Source: CAYLMG01 sp964464635 (lineage in GTDB: Bacteria; Planctomycetota; Phycisphaerae; Sedimentisphaerales; Anaerobacaceae). From it: DNA of 25,373 nucleotides. Below, piece after piece: positions 8,153 to 14,663 of this stretch. Every line of letters starts with the position of its first letter. The first letter of the stretch is position 1. The notes below the pieces were generated by a model, which ran no database searches, was not told where the DNA came from, and saw only the letters and a list, made by a program, of their open reading frames with translations. The translations under genes and the position numbers were made by a program. The stretch is taken from the NCBI GenBank assembly GCA_964464635.1, contig CAYXGT010000036.1, forward strand, positions 1-25,373, written 5' to 3'.

Positions 8153-10513
8153 CTAAATATACTGTTCGGTGCGGGTGATGATTTCATTCTGTAAATCACG
8201 GCCTACACTGACAAAGTAATCGCTGTAGCCGGCAACTCTTATAATCAGGTTCCGGTATTGCTCGGGATTTTTCTGTGCATCCTTCAATGTTTGGGCGTCA
8301 ATAACATTGAACTGGATATGGTGACCATCGAGTTTGAAATAGCCGCGTATAAGGTGAGCAAGCTTATGCAGGTTCTCTCCATCGAATGCCGTTTTATGAA
8401 ATTTCATATTCAATAGTGTCCCGCCGGTCCTTGCATGGTCAATCCTCGATGCAGACTTCAGCACCGCCGTCGGTCCCTTGGTATCGTAACCCTGGCCTGG
8501 TGATATACCGTCTGAAAGCGGCAGCCCTGACCTTCTGCCGTTCGGCAACGCCCCGACCACCGAGCCGAAATATATGTGTGATGTTGTCGGCAGAAGATTT
8601 ACCCGGTAATAATCTCCTTTTGTATTAGGCCGGCCGTTCAGAACGTCGTAGTAAATATTGAAAGCTTGCTCGGCTATTCCGTCCGCGTATTCATCATCGT
8701 TGCCGTAAAAGTGGCTTTGCTTCAGAAGCTTCTGGCGCAGCGATTCAAAACCCTCAAAATTAACGGCGAGGGCGTTCAGAAGTTCAGTCGCAGTTGTTGT
8801 TTTTTCCTCGAAAACGTGCAGCTTCATCGCAGACATCGAATCAGTCAGTGTCCCCAGCCCCACTCCCTGAATATATGTGGGATTATAAACAGGCCCGCCG
8901 TTATGGTAATCGCGCCCCCTGCCGATGCAGTCATCAATAAGAATCGACATAAAAGGCGACGGCAGATTCTCGGCATAAAGCCGCTCTATGATGTTGTTGC
9001 CTTCTATTTTCAGGTCAACAAAGTACTTGAGCTGCGTTTTGTAAGCGCTCATCAGCTCATCGAAGCTGCTGAATTTGCGAGCATCACCGTTTTGAGGGCC
9101 GAGCTGCTCGCCGCTTACAGGGTCAACTCCGTTATTGCAGGCCAGCTCGAATATTTTAGCCCAGTTCAAATAACCCGTCAGTGTGCAGCTTTCCTTGCCG
9201 AACGCGCTTATTGTCACGCACCCGCTTGGACCGCCGGCCCTCGCATCCTTCATATTCTTACCGGCGTGAAGCATTTCGCTGATAATAACGTCGGTATTGA
9301 AAACCGACGGCTGGCCGAAACCTGTCCTTATTACCCTGCAGGCGCGGTGAAGAAATCTGTCAGGATTCTTCTTGCTAAGCTGGATACAGGTGCTCGGCTG
9401 CATCAATTGCATTTCTTCTACAACGTCCAGTATCAGATAGGACAGCTCATTTACTGCGTCCGAGCCGTCTTCGGGTTTTACACCGCCGACATTAATCAGT
9501 GCAAAGTCCTGATACGTGGCACTTTGTTCCTCGGTGACACCCACTTTCGGAGGCGCCGGGTGATTGTTAAATTTTATCCAGAAGCATTGCAGCAGCTCTT
9601 CCGCCTTCTCGACGGTCAGCTCGCCTTTTTCAAGCTCACGTTTATAAAACGGATAAAGGTACAAATCGAGCCTGCCGGGATTGAATGAGTCCCACACGTT
9701 CATCTCCGTAATTACTCCAAGATGAACGAACCAGTAGCTTTGCAGGCACTCATAAAAATTGCGAGGTGCGTTGGCGGGGACATATCTGCAGATTTCAGCT
9801 ATTTTTTTCAGTTCTGCTCTGCGGGCCGGTTCGTTCTCTGACTCTGCCAGCTCATCGGCCTTATCGGCATAACGCTCGGCAAAGAGGATTATCGCGTCGG
9901 CGCAGATGTCCATTGCAATCAGTTCCTGCTCTTTATCGGCTGCATCAGGGTCGTTTTCAAAATCGAGTTTTGAGCGGCTTTTTGCAATATCCTTTTTAAA
10001 ATCCAGCATACCTCGATAATAAATTTTACCATCGAGTATCGAATGGCCGGGTGAGCGCTGCTCCATAAATTCGGTGAACATACCCGCCTTGAATGCCTTG
10101 TGCCAGGTTTTGTTCATCGCTGCAAAAACCTTATCACGCATAGATTTGCCGGCCCAGAACGGAATAATCTTTTGCGCATAAATCTGTCTTACTTCGTCGC
10201 TTACAAGAAACGGTGTCTTTTCTCTGCTGTTGAGAATTCTCAAATCTTCGAGGCTGTGGCAGCACTGCTCAGGGAATGTTGGTGTGGCCTTTGGGGCGGG
10301 CCCGCGCTCGCCTACAATCAGCTCGCCCTCGTTTATACAAATTTCCTTATGTGTCATAATGTGCTTGAAGGCAAGCGCCCTGCACACCGGCACGGATACT
10401 TTTTTCGGAACGTCACTGTGATAAAATTCCGTAATAAGTTCCGCCCGCTTCGACGAAATATAAGGCGGTATTGAAACACTTTGTTGTTTGAGTTTTGCTA
10501 CTCTTTCATTCAT
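8153..10513 (-). CDS. Glycyl radical enzyme, HypD-like with Cys-Val-Thr active-site loop
   Basis: This 786-residue protein is a glycyl radical enzyme of the pyruvate formate-lyase superfamily; these are oxygen-sensitive cytoplasmic enzymes that use a backbone Gly radical to generate a thiyl radical. The radical site is IIRVAGYSDYF (Gly762) and the thiyl Cys is Cys432 in GGPSGCVTISAFGKE. From memory, the sequence follows trans-4-hydroxy-L-proline dehydratase (HypD) of Clostridioides difficile along its whole length, for example in the stretches INEGELIVGE, FMEQRSPGH, WVHLGV-like/WDSFNPGRLD, YIQGVGLGTLTDS and LPTTSHIYFG, and has nearly the same length (about 789). Residues matching the HypD pocket His, Asp and Tyr are kept (His157, Asp275, Tyr448). 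The Glu two residues after the Cys in characterised dehydratases is Thr434 here, so the HypD reaction should not be assumed. It begins 5 nt after its activase. Confidence 0.9.
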   Translation of the reverse strand: MNERVAKLKQQSVSIPPYISSKRAELITEFYHSDVPKKVSVPVCRALAFKHIMTHKEICINEGELIVGERGPAPKATPTFPEQCCHSLEDLRILNSREKTPFLVSDEVRQIYAQKIIPFWAGKSMRDKVFAAMNKTWHKAFKAGMFTEFMEQRSPGHSILDGKIYYRGMLDFKKDIAKSRSKLDFENDPDAADKEQELIAMDICADAIILFAERYADKADELAESENEPARRAELKKIAEICRYVPANAPRNFYECLQSYWFVHLGVITEMNVWDSFNPGRLDLYLYPFYKRELEKGELTVEKAEELLQCFWIKFNNHPAPPKVGVTEEQSATYQDFALINVGGVKPEDGSDAVNELSYLILDVVEEMQLMQPSTCIQLSKKNPDRFLHRACRVIRTGFGQPSVFNTDVIISEMLHAGKNMKDARAGGPSGCVTISAFGKESCTLTGYLNWAKIFELACNNGVDPVSGEQLGPQNGDARKFSSFDELMSAYKTQLKYFVDLKIEGNNIIERLYAENLPSPFMSILIDDCIGRGRDYHNGGPVYNPTYIQGVGLGTLTDSMSAMKLHVFEEKTTTATELLNALAVNFEGFESLRQKLLKQSHFYGNDDEYADGIAEQAFNIYYDVLNGRPNTKGDYYRVNLLPTTSHIYFGSVVGALPNGRRSGLPLSDGISPGQGYDTKGPTAVLKSASRIDHARTGGTLLNMKFHKTAFDGENLHKLAHLIRGYFKLDGHHIQFNVIDAQTLKDAQKNPEQYRNLIIRVAGYSDYFVSVGRDLQNEIITRTEQYI

Positions 10514-10518
10514 TTCTT

Positions 10519-11496
10519 CTAACCGTCAATCTTTATCTTAATCCCAAAACTTTGAAGTTTATCAGCTATCTCTTCTATCTTACCATTGCCGGCCTTGCCT
10601 GCTTTCATCATCTCATGGGTTCCGGTCAATCGTTTGATTTTTTCTATGCCGCCTTTATTATAAGGCAGAACATCTATTCCGCTGACATTATCAAGTGATG
10701 CTGCGAGCCGACCTGTTGCTTTTATGTTCGCATCGTCGTCATTGAATCCCGGTATGACGGCGATTCTTATAAATATTTTCTTCCCAATCGAAGACAGAAA
10801 TTTTATGTTTTCAATAATAGTCTCGTTGTCGACACCGGTAAATTGCCTGTGCTTTTGGCTGTTTGTATGTTTGATATCGCACAGAAATAAATCTGTGTCC
10901 TTACTTATCCTTTTGAGTATCTCTTTTTTGGCGTAGCAGCTCGTATCGACCGCTGTATGAATTCCGTGTTCTTTGCAGCGCCGAAGTAGTGCGATTAAAA
11001 ACTCCGGCTGCATTAAAGGCTCTCCCCCTGAAAACGTCACTCCGCCGCCTGATTCGTCATAAAATACTGTATCTTTTTCTATTTCTTTGATGACTTCATC
11101 AACGTTTACCTGCCTGCCTACGATCTCTCTTGCTCCAGACAGACAGGCGTTTACACATCTGCCGCACAGGCTGCAATTCTCTTGTTTCGTTACTGCCTTG
11201 CCATTTACAACTGATATAGCTTTGCCGGCACAAACTTTTACACAGGCACCGCAGCCGAGGCATTTTTCCGCCTTAAAGCTGTGTTCCGGCTTATCCTGCC
11301 AGCTTTCAGGGTTATGGCACCATTTGCATCTGAGCGGACAGCCTTTGAAAAATACCGTTGTTCGTATCCCGGGGCCGTCATGAATGGCGTACTTTTTAAT
11401 ATCGAATATCAATCCCCTCGTTTCGGCGCAGAATTGGCCCTTATCACCCCGTGACAACGAAGCCCTCGTATCAGAATTGTTAACAATTCCTTTCAT
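10519..11496 (-). CDS. Glycyl radical enzyme activating enzyme (radical SAM)
   Basis: This radical SAM protein is expected to abstract a hydrogen from Gly762 of the adjacent glycyl radical enzyme. In the 325 residues, KKYAIHDGPGIRTTVFFKGC leads into the cluster motif Cys53-xxx-Cys57-xx-Cys60 (GCPLRCKWCHNPE). Next come two ferredoxin-type 4Fe-4S motifs, CLGCGACVKVC (79-89) and CSLCGRCVNAC (108-118), then the SAM-binding FSGGEPLMQPEF (GGEP at 157-160). The two extra clusters place it with activases of dehydratase/decarboxylase-type enzymes rather than PflA. The N-terminus is about 25 residues longer than usual before the first conserved strand, but no internal Met offers a better start. The gene directly precedes its partner (5 nt gap) behind a good promoter. 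Confidence 0.93.
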   Translation of the reverse strand: MKGIVNNSDTRASLSRGDKGQFCAETRGLIFDIKKYAIHDGPGIRTTVFFKGCPLRCKWCHNPESWQDKPEHSFKAEKCLGCGACVKVCAGKAISVVNGKAVTKQENCSLCGRCVNACLSGAREIVGRQVNVDEVIKEIEKDTVFYDESGGGVTFSGGEPLMQPEFLIALLRRCKEHGIHTAVDTSCYAKKEILKRISKDTDLFLCDIKHTNSQKHRQFTGVDNETIIENIKFLSSIGKKIFIRIAVIPGFNDDDANIKATGRLAASLDNVSGIDVLPYNKGGIEKIKRLTGTHEMMKAGKAGNGKIEEIADKLQSFGIKIKIDG

Positions 11497-11580
11497 AAAG
11501 CTCTCTGATTATCCCGCCCTCCATTGTCGGGAAGTGCTATTAAATTTATTATGAGTGGCAATACATATAAATACCCTGTA

Positions 11581-11610
11581 ATTATATCTTATTGATACCC
11601 CTGAAGTCAA
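11581..11610 (-). promoter_or_regulatory. Predicted promoter of the activase-glycyl radical enzyme operon
   Basis: On the minus strand TTGACT (11605-11610) is followed after 18 nt by a perfect TATAAT (11581-11586). Transcription would start near 11574, giving a leader of about 78 nt before the activase. An imperfect inverted repeat, ATTGA (11591-11595) and TCAAT (11607-11611), overlaps the -35 region and might be an operator; it does not match the FNR consensus spacing. Confidence 0.6.
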
Positions 11611-11699
11611 TGTTTTTGTTGATTTGTTTTTGTAATGCTTCTTGGCCGAAGTTTATGCTTTCGGGGGATTTGACATTTTTCGAAGTCGCCTGAATTATT

Positions 11700-12215
11700 T
11701 TACTGACATACGTAAATAAATGCAGGCGGCAGATTGAGAGGTGCAAATTTTATCTTCACATCCTCGAAGTAGTGCTTCATCCTGCCGGCAAGAAACGGTG
11801 TATATTGAAGCTGAATGAAAATTTTGGATTTGCCGGACTTTGCAATGATTTTGTCTCTTTTTGATTTTTTCAGCAGATTTAATGGCAGCGCCGATATTAT
11901 ACAGTCAACCTCATCGACGTAATTTTCAAAATTGTATGCATCGTCGTTGATAACCGTTAGACGGTCATCTTCAATCGCTCTTAGCGAATCACAGAAATTA
12001 GGATTAATTTCAAAGCATGTCAGCCGACCGTTCGCGGGCAGCTTTTTGAGTATCTGCTTTGTTATATTGCCGACGCCTGCCCCGAATTCCAGTACCTTTA
12101 TACCGCCGTTTAAATGCCTTACCATTTTTCTGGCAACGTATTTTGAACTTTGAGTAACAGTTCCCACTTGTATCGGATGCTTCAGTGATTCACGCAGAAA
12201 ACGAAGTGCATTCAT
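11700..12215 (-). CDS. PmtA-like class I SAM-dependent methyltransferase
   Basis: This 171-residue protein is a class I methyltransferase. The N-terminal part reads VGTVTQSSKYVARKMV, followed by the SAM loop VLEFGAGVGNITKQIL (41-56), the acidic CFEINPNF (67-74) that would hold the ribose of SAM, and CIISALPLNLL (105-114) at the motif IV position. This layout resembles bacterial phosphatidylethanolamine N-methyltransferase PmtA and the related KsgA-like rRNA dimethylases, in which a 'GAVAPSS' segment and an 'SGLP' motif occupy the same places. The substrate may be a phospholipid, but this is inferred from similarity only. The ATG at 12215 has GGAG about 9 nt upstream, and a strong promoter lies just before it, so it is probably its own unit. 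Confidence 0.75.
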   Translation of the reverse strand: MNALRFLRESLKHPIQVGTVTQSSKYVARKMVRHLNGGIKVLEFGAGVGNITKQILKKLPANGRLTCFEINPNFCDSLRAIEDDRLTVINDDAYNFENYVDEVDCIISALPLNLLKKSKRDKIIAKSGKSKIFIQLQYTPFLAGRMKHYFEDVKIKFAPLNLPPAFIYVCQ

Positions 12216-12266
12216 TTACATTCTCCATACGTTAATTATCAAAAATTGCTGTTCTGTGTTTTTTTT

Positions 12267-12295
12267 ATGATAAGTTAAGGAGTTCTCGGAGTCAA
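12267..12295 (-). promoter_or_regulatory. Predicted promoter of the methyltransferase gene
   Basis: On the minus strand TTGACT (12290-12295) is followed after 17 nt by TATCAT (12267-12272), each one mismatch from consensus. Transcription would begin near 12260, giving a leader of about 45 nt. The 8-nt A run just downstream of the -10 is also typical of an easily melted start region. Confidence 0.6.
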
Positions 12296-12436
12296 GGAAC
12301 TTAGCTGTTTATATGAGAATTTAAGTAAAATCTTTTCTTCTGAGATCGCTGTGAGAAAATTTGTTTGTGATTGTCAAATAAAAGCGAATACACTACAAAA
12401 TTGAATGCCAAATTCCCTATTTTAACTCGATTTATT

Positions 12437-13450
12437 TTATCCGCTTACCCTTAATACCGCCGCAGCCTTCAGCTTTGAGCGCTTTATTGCCAGCAAAACC
12501 TCGTTTGCCTGCTCAACAGAGAATTCTTCAATTATTGGCACAATGGGAATCTGTGCTGCCAGGGGCAGGAATTCTTCGGCGTCTTTACGGGTAACGTTTG
12601 CCACGCTCTTTATTTCCTTTTCGAGCCATAGATACCTGTCATATTCCATCGCGGGTACGGGCGTCTCTTTCCTGATGGCGTTTATCACCAGCCGTCCCCC
12701 TCGCTCCAAAACAGAAAGTGCATCGCGGACGCATTCTCCGGCAGGCGTAAAATCCATTATCTTGTTTAATTTTACCGCCGGCTTCTCACCGGGCCGGCCG
12801 GTCCATACAGCCCCGAGCTTTTTGGCGCGTTCCGAGTGTTTTTCTGTTTTTGTAAAAACATAAACCTTGCTGGCAGGATACTTATACTTCAATATCTGAA
12901 TTACAATATGTGCGCACGCCCCGAAGCCGACAAGACCGACACTCTCACCGTCCTTAACATCTGCGAGTTTTAATGTTCGATATCCTATCACACCCGCACA
13001 TAATAGAGGCGCCGCCTGCGAATCGCTGAAGTTCTCAGGTAGTTTATAAGCGCAGTCCTCACCGATAACCATATATTCAGCGTATCCGCCGTCGGCGTCT
13101 TTGCCCGTCCATTTGGCCTTTTCACACAGGTTTTCCATCCCCGCTCTGCAAAACCGGCATTCGCCGCAGCTCGAATAAAGCCACGTAACCCCCACCCTCT
13201 CGCCTATCTGAAATCTTGTAACGTTTTTCCCTTTTTCTGCAACTGTTCCAACCACCTGATGGCCGGGAACTCTCGGCAGCTTCTCAAGCTTTATCCTGCC
13301 CTCAGCCTCGTCCAAATCAGTATGGCACGCTCCGCAAACCGACACCTTAACTAGAATCTGGTTATCGGAAAATCGCGGCTGCGGCAAATCCATAAGCTCC
13401 AGCGGCCTTTCTTCTATCGCTGATTGCTTCGTAAACGCCATCGCTTTCAT
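12437..13450 (-). CDS. Zinc-dependent alcohol dehydrogenase (MDR family)
   Basis: A 337-residue medium-chain dehydrogenase that should interconvert an alcohol and an aldehyde or ketone with NAD(P). Catalytic zinc ligands are Cys39 (VCGACHTDLD), His64 (VPGHQVVG) and Cys151 (LLCAGV). The structural zinc site is Cys95, Cys98, Cys101 and Cys109 (CGECRFCRAGMENLC). The cofactor loop is VGLVGFGACAHIVIQ, with GFGACA in place of the usual GLGGVG, as in one branch of zinc ADHs. GHQ instead of GHE next to the catalytic His is also typical of that branch. The start ATG overlaps the stop of the macro-domain gene (ATGA), so the two are translated together. The substrate is unknown; use on a product of the neighbouring glycyl radical enzyme is only a guess. 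Confidence 0.9.
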   Translation of the reverse strand: MKAMAFTKQSAIEERPLELMDLPQPRFSDNQILVKVSVCGACHTDLDEAEGRIKLEKLPRVPGHQVVGTVAEKGKNVTRFQIGERVGVTWLYSSCGECRFCRAGMENLCEKAKWTGKDADGGYAEYMVIGEDCAYKLPENFSDSQAAPLLCAGVIGYRTLKLADVKDGESVGLVGFGACAHIVIQILKYKYPASKVYVFTKTEKHSERAKKLGAVWTGRPGEKPAVKLNKIMDFTPAGECVRDALSVLERGGRLVINAIRKETPVPAMEYDRYLWLEKEIKSVANVTRKDAEEFLPLAAQIPIVPIIEEFSVEQANEVLLAIKRSKLKAAAVLRVSG

Positions 13451-13977
13451 TTTTGTCCTTCTTTATTCAATTGTCTTTCAAATATATCGTAGCTATTATT
13501 GTCATACAAACAAAAGCACACTTTTTCGATGTCAGTTTTTCCCCTGAGGTATTCGTTAACCGTTCCCAGCATTATCTCGGCACATCTTTGGATAGGAAAA
13601 CCGAATATCCCTGTGCTGAGCGCAGGAAAAGTTAAGCTCTTTATCCCTTTTTCGTCTGCAAGTTTCAGCGAATTCAAAGTCGCATTCTTGAGCTTTTCAT
13701 CTTTATTACCTTCACCTTTTCTTGGCCCGACCGCGTGGATTACATATTTGGCTTTCAGGTTGCCCGCTCCTGTTATGACAGCCCCGCCTGTGAAAGTGCC
13801 GCCTATTTCGTCACACTGCTCTTGGATTGATGGCCCGCCTTTTCTTCTTATCGCGCCTGCAACACCGCCGCCCAGAACTAACTGAGCATTAGCTGCGTTA
13901 ACGATTGCCTCGGTGTCCATCTCGGTAATATCACCTTCAATAAGCTGCAGTATTTTGTTATTTATGGTTACCTTCAC
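13447..13977 (-). CDS. Macro-domain protein, probable O-acetyl-ADP-ribose deacetylase
   Basis: The 176 residues form a single MacroD/YmdB-type macro domain, a fold that binds ADP-ribose and in this clade removes acetyl or ADP-ribosyl groups. Key segments are EGDITEMDTEAIVNAANAQL (Asp and Asn residues around the adenine and ribose), GGGVAGAIRRKGG (catalytic loop), VIHAVGP and PALSTGIFGFP (diphosphate loop). The start is GTG at 13977; the next Met, at residue 20, would remove part of the conserved core, so GTG is preferred even though the ribosome-binding site is weak. It overlaps the alcohol dehydrogenase start by 4 nt. Sharing an mRNA with an NAD-linked dehydrogenase may reflect NAD-metabolite handling, but this is inference. 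Confidence 0.9.
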   Translation of the reverse strand: MKVTINNKILQLIEGDITEMDTEAIVNAANAQLVLGGGVAGAIRRKGGPSIQEQCDEIGGTFTGGAVITGAGNLKAKYVIHAVGPRKGEGNKDEKLKNATLNSLKLADEKGIKSLTFPALSTGIFGFPIQRCAEIMLGTVNEYLRGKTDIEKVCFCLYDNNSYDIFERQLNKEGQK

Positions 13978-14248
13978 TTTTTAATTCTCATTCCTATATT
14001 CTGGCCATCTAATAGTAAACAGAAATTGCCTGAAATTTCCAGCCGTTTATCAAAAAACACTGATTATTGAGCTGTTTCTGGGTGCTATGGCAGTTGAAAT
14101 TTATTTTTTTATCTGCTTTGGATAATTTACAAAATATTTAAATCGTTTTTTTGCCTAAAAAGGGCGATTTATGCTGAAAAAGCGTTTTCTTAAGGAATTT
14201 TTGAGCTATTTAAGGAGTTAGAAATTCTTTATTTTTTAGATTTTTTCC
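13978..14248. other. Divergent intergenic region, left part
   Basis: This AT-rich stretch separates the macro-domain gene (minus) from the beta-helix unit (plus). I see no gene and no convincing minus-strand promoter for the macro-domain gene. Several T and A runs could be UP-element-like sequences for the promoter at 14249, but none is distinctive. Confidence 0.4.
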
Positions 14249-14277
14249 TTGATATTATAGGGCATTTGATATAAAAT
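14249..14277 (+). promoter_or_regulatory. Predicted promoter of the beta-helix protein transcript
   Basis: TTGATA (14249-14254) is followed after exactly 17 nt by TAAAAT (14272-14277). Transcription would start near 14284, so the mRNA of the beta-helix gene would carry a leader of about 380 nt. The surroundings are AT-rich, which lowers specificity. Confidence 0.55.
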
Positions 14278-14310
14278 AAGATTTTGTGAATTGTTACGGA
14301 TGATTAATAG

Positions 14311-14410
14311 CCTCATCTCCATGGAGGGTAAGCGCATAATAATAGGAAATGGTATGCACGGTTGATTTTTGGCTAAATCCGTGCTTGCGGAAAGGGAATG
14401 TGAGGAGAGG
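14311..14410 (+). promoter_or_regulatory. Structured 5' leader with possible Shine-Dalgarno sequestration
   Basis: CCTCAT (14311-14316) can pair with GTGAGG (14400-14405), closing a domain that contains a hairpin GCACGG (14356-14361) with CCGTGC (14379-14384). CCTCATCTCC is anti-Shine-Dalgarno-like; its second half TCTCC (14316-14320) can pair with GGAGA (14404-14408) in the ribosome-binding site of the first small ORF. A competing local pairing, CTC/GAG within CTCCATGGAG (14317-14326), would free that site. Alternative pairings of this kind are what a riboswitch or thermosensor looks like, but it matches no class I know. It was seen by eye; no folding was done. Confidence 0.4.
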
Positions 14411-14415
14411 TAAAA

Positions 14416-14523
14416 ATGTTATTTAATTCTTGCTGGCCTTTTGGTCAGGATAGGTCTGTTTATATAGTTTTGTCATATCAAATATTCACTCTTTTATCTT
14501 ATCGATATTTTTTTATGGAATGA
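14416..14523 (+). CDS. Small leader ORF 1 (35 codons)
   Basis: An ATG preceded by a strong AGGAGAGG about 5 nt upstream opens a 35-residue frame starting MLFNSCWPFGQD and ending FFME. It is rich in aromatic and hydrophobic residues in the middle (YIVLSYQIFTLLSYRYFF), which might form a single membrane helix. A hairpin CTGGCC/GGTCAG with a TTTT loop (14433-14448) lies within it. It sits directly after the structured leader. It could be a regulatory leader peptide, a small membrane protein or a chance frame; the ribosome-binding site is the main support. Confidence 0.35.
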   Translation: MLFNSCWPFGQDRSVYIVLSYQIFTLLSYRYFFME

Positions 14524-14555
14524 TTGAACGTCTCAGGTTTATTGAAAGGAGGTGA

Positions 14556-14663
14556 ATGTCTGAAGAAACTTTAACAAACGGAATGACCTTGTGTCAACGG
14601 ATTGAGAATAATATTTGTCTGCGGATGGTCCGCAGCAGAGAAATTTTTAGGAGGAAAAGTTGA
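14556..14663 (+). CDS. Small leader ORF 2 (35 codons), overlapping the beta-helix start
   Basis: AAAGGAGGTGA (14545-14555), nearly a full anti-16S match, directly precedes an ATG at 14556. The frame encodes 35 residues starting MSEETLTNGMTLCQRIENN and ends in a TGA that overlaps the beta-helix ATG as TGATG. Spacing between GGAGG and ATG is short (3 nt), which weakens the start. The overlap would couple its translation to the large gene. The product is basic at its C-terminus and has no signal or helix that I recognise. It may be a coupling ORF or just a second ribosome landing site. Confidence 0.35.
   Translation: MSEETLTNGMTLCQRIENNICLRMVRSREIFRRKS

Noticed and set aside
7982..8194. A 70-codon frame in the intergenic region
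   Set aside because: It has a GTG start without a ribosome-binding site, low-complexity Tyr-rich content and overlap with the end of the glycyl radical gene.
8666..9688. A 340-codon plus-strand open frame opposite the glycyl radical gene
   Set aside because: It lies wholly antisense to a strongly conserved enzyme, has no recognisable domain, and such long antisense frames arise from the codon bias of the real gene.
11591..11611. FNR site in the glycyl radical promoter
   Set aside because: The half-sites are separated by 9-11 nt instead of the 4 required by the FNR consensus.
14332..14364. Resemblance to group II intron domain V (AGC ... GAAA ... CACGGTT)
   Set aside because: The helix register and bulge do not match domain V, and no reverse transcriptase or intron boundary is present.
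14284..14410. Known riboswitch classes (c-di-GMP, cobalamin, TPP, glycine, SAM)
   Set aside because: None of the conserved core sequences of these classes is visible in the leader.
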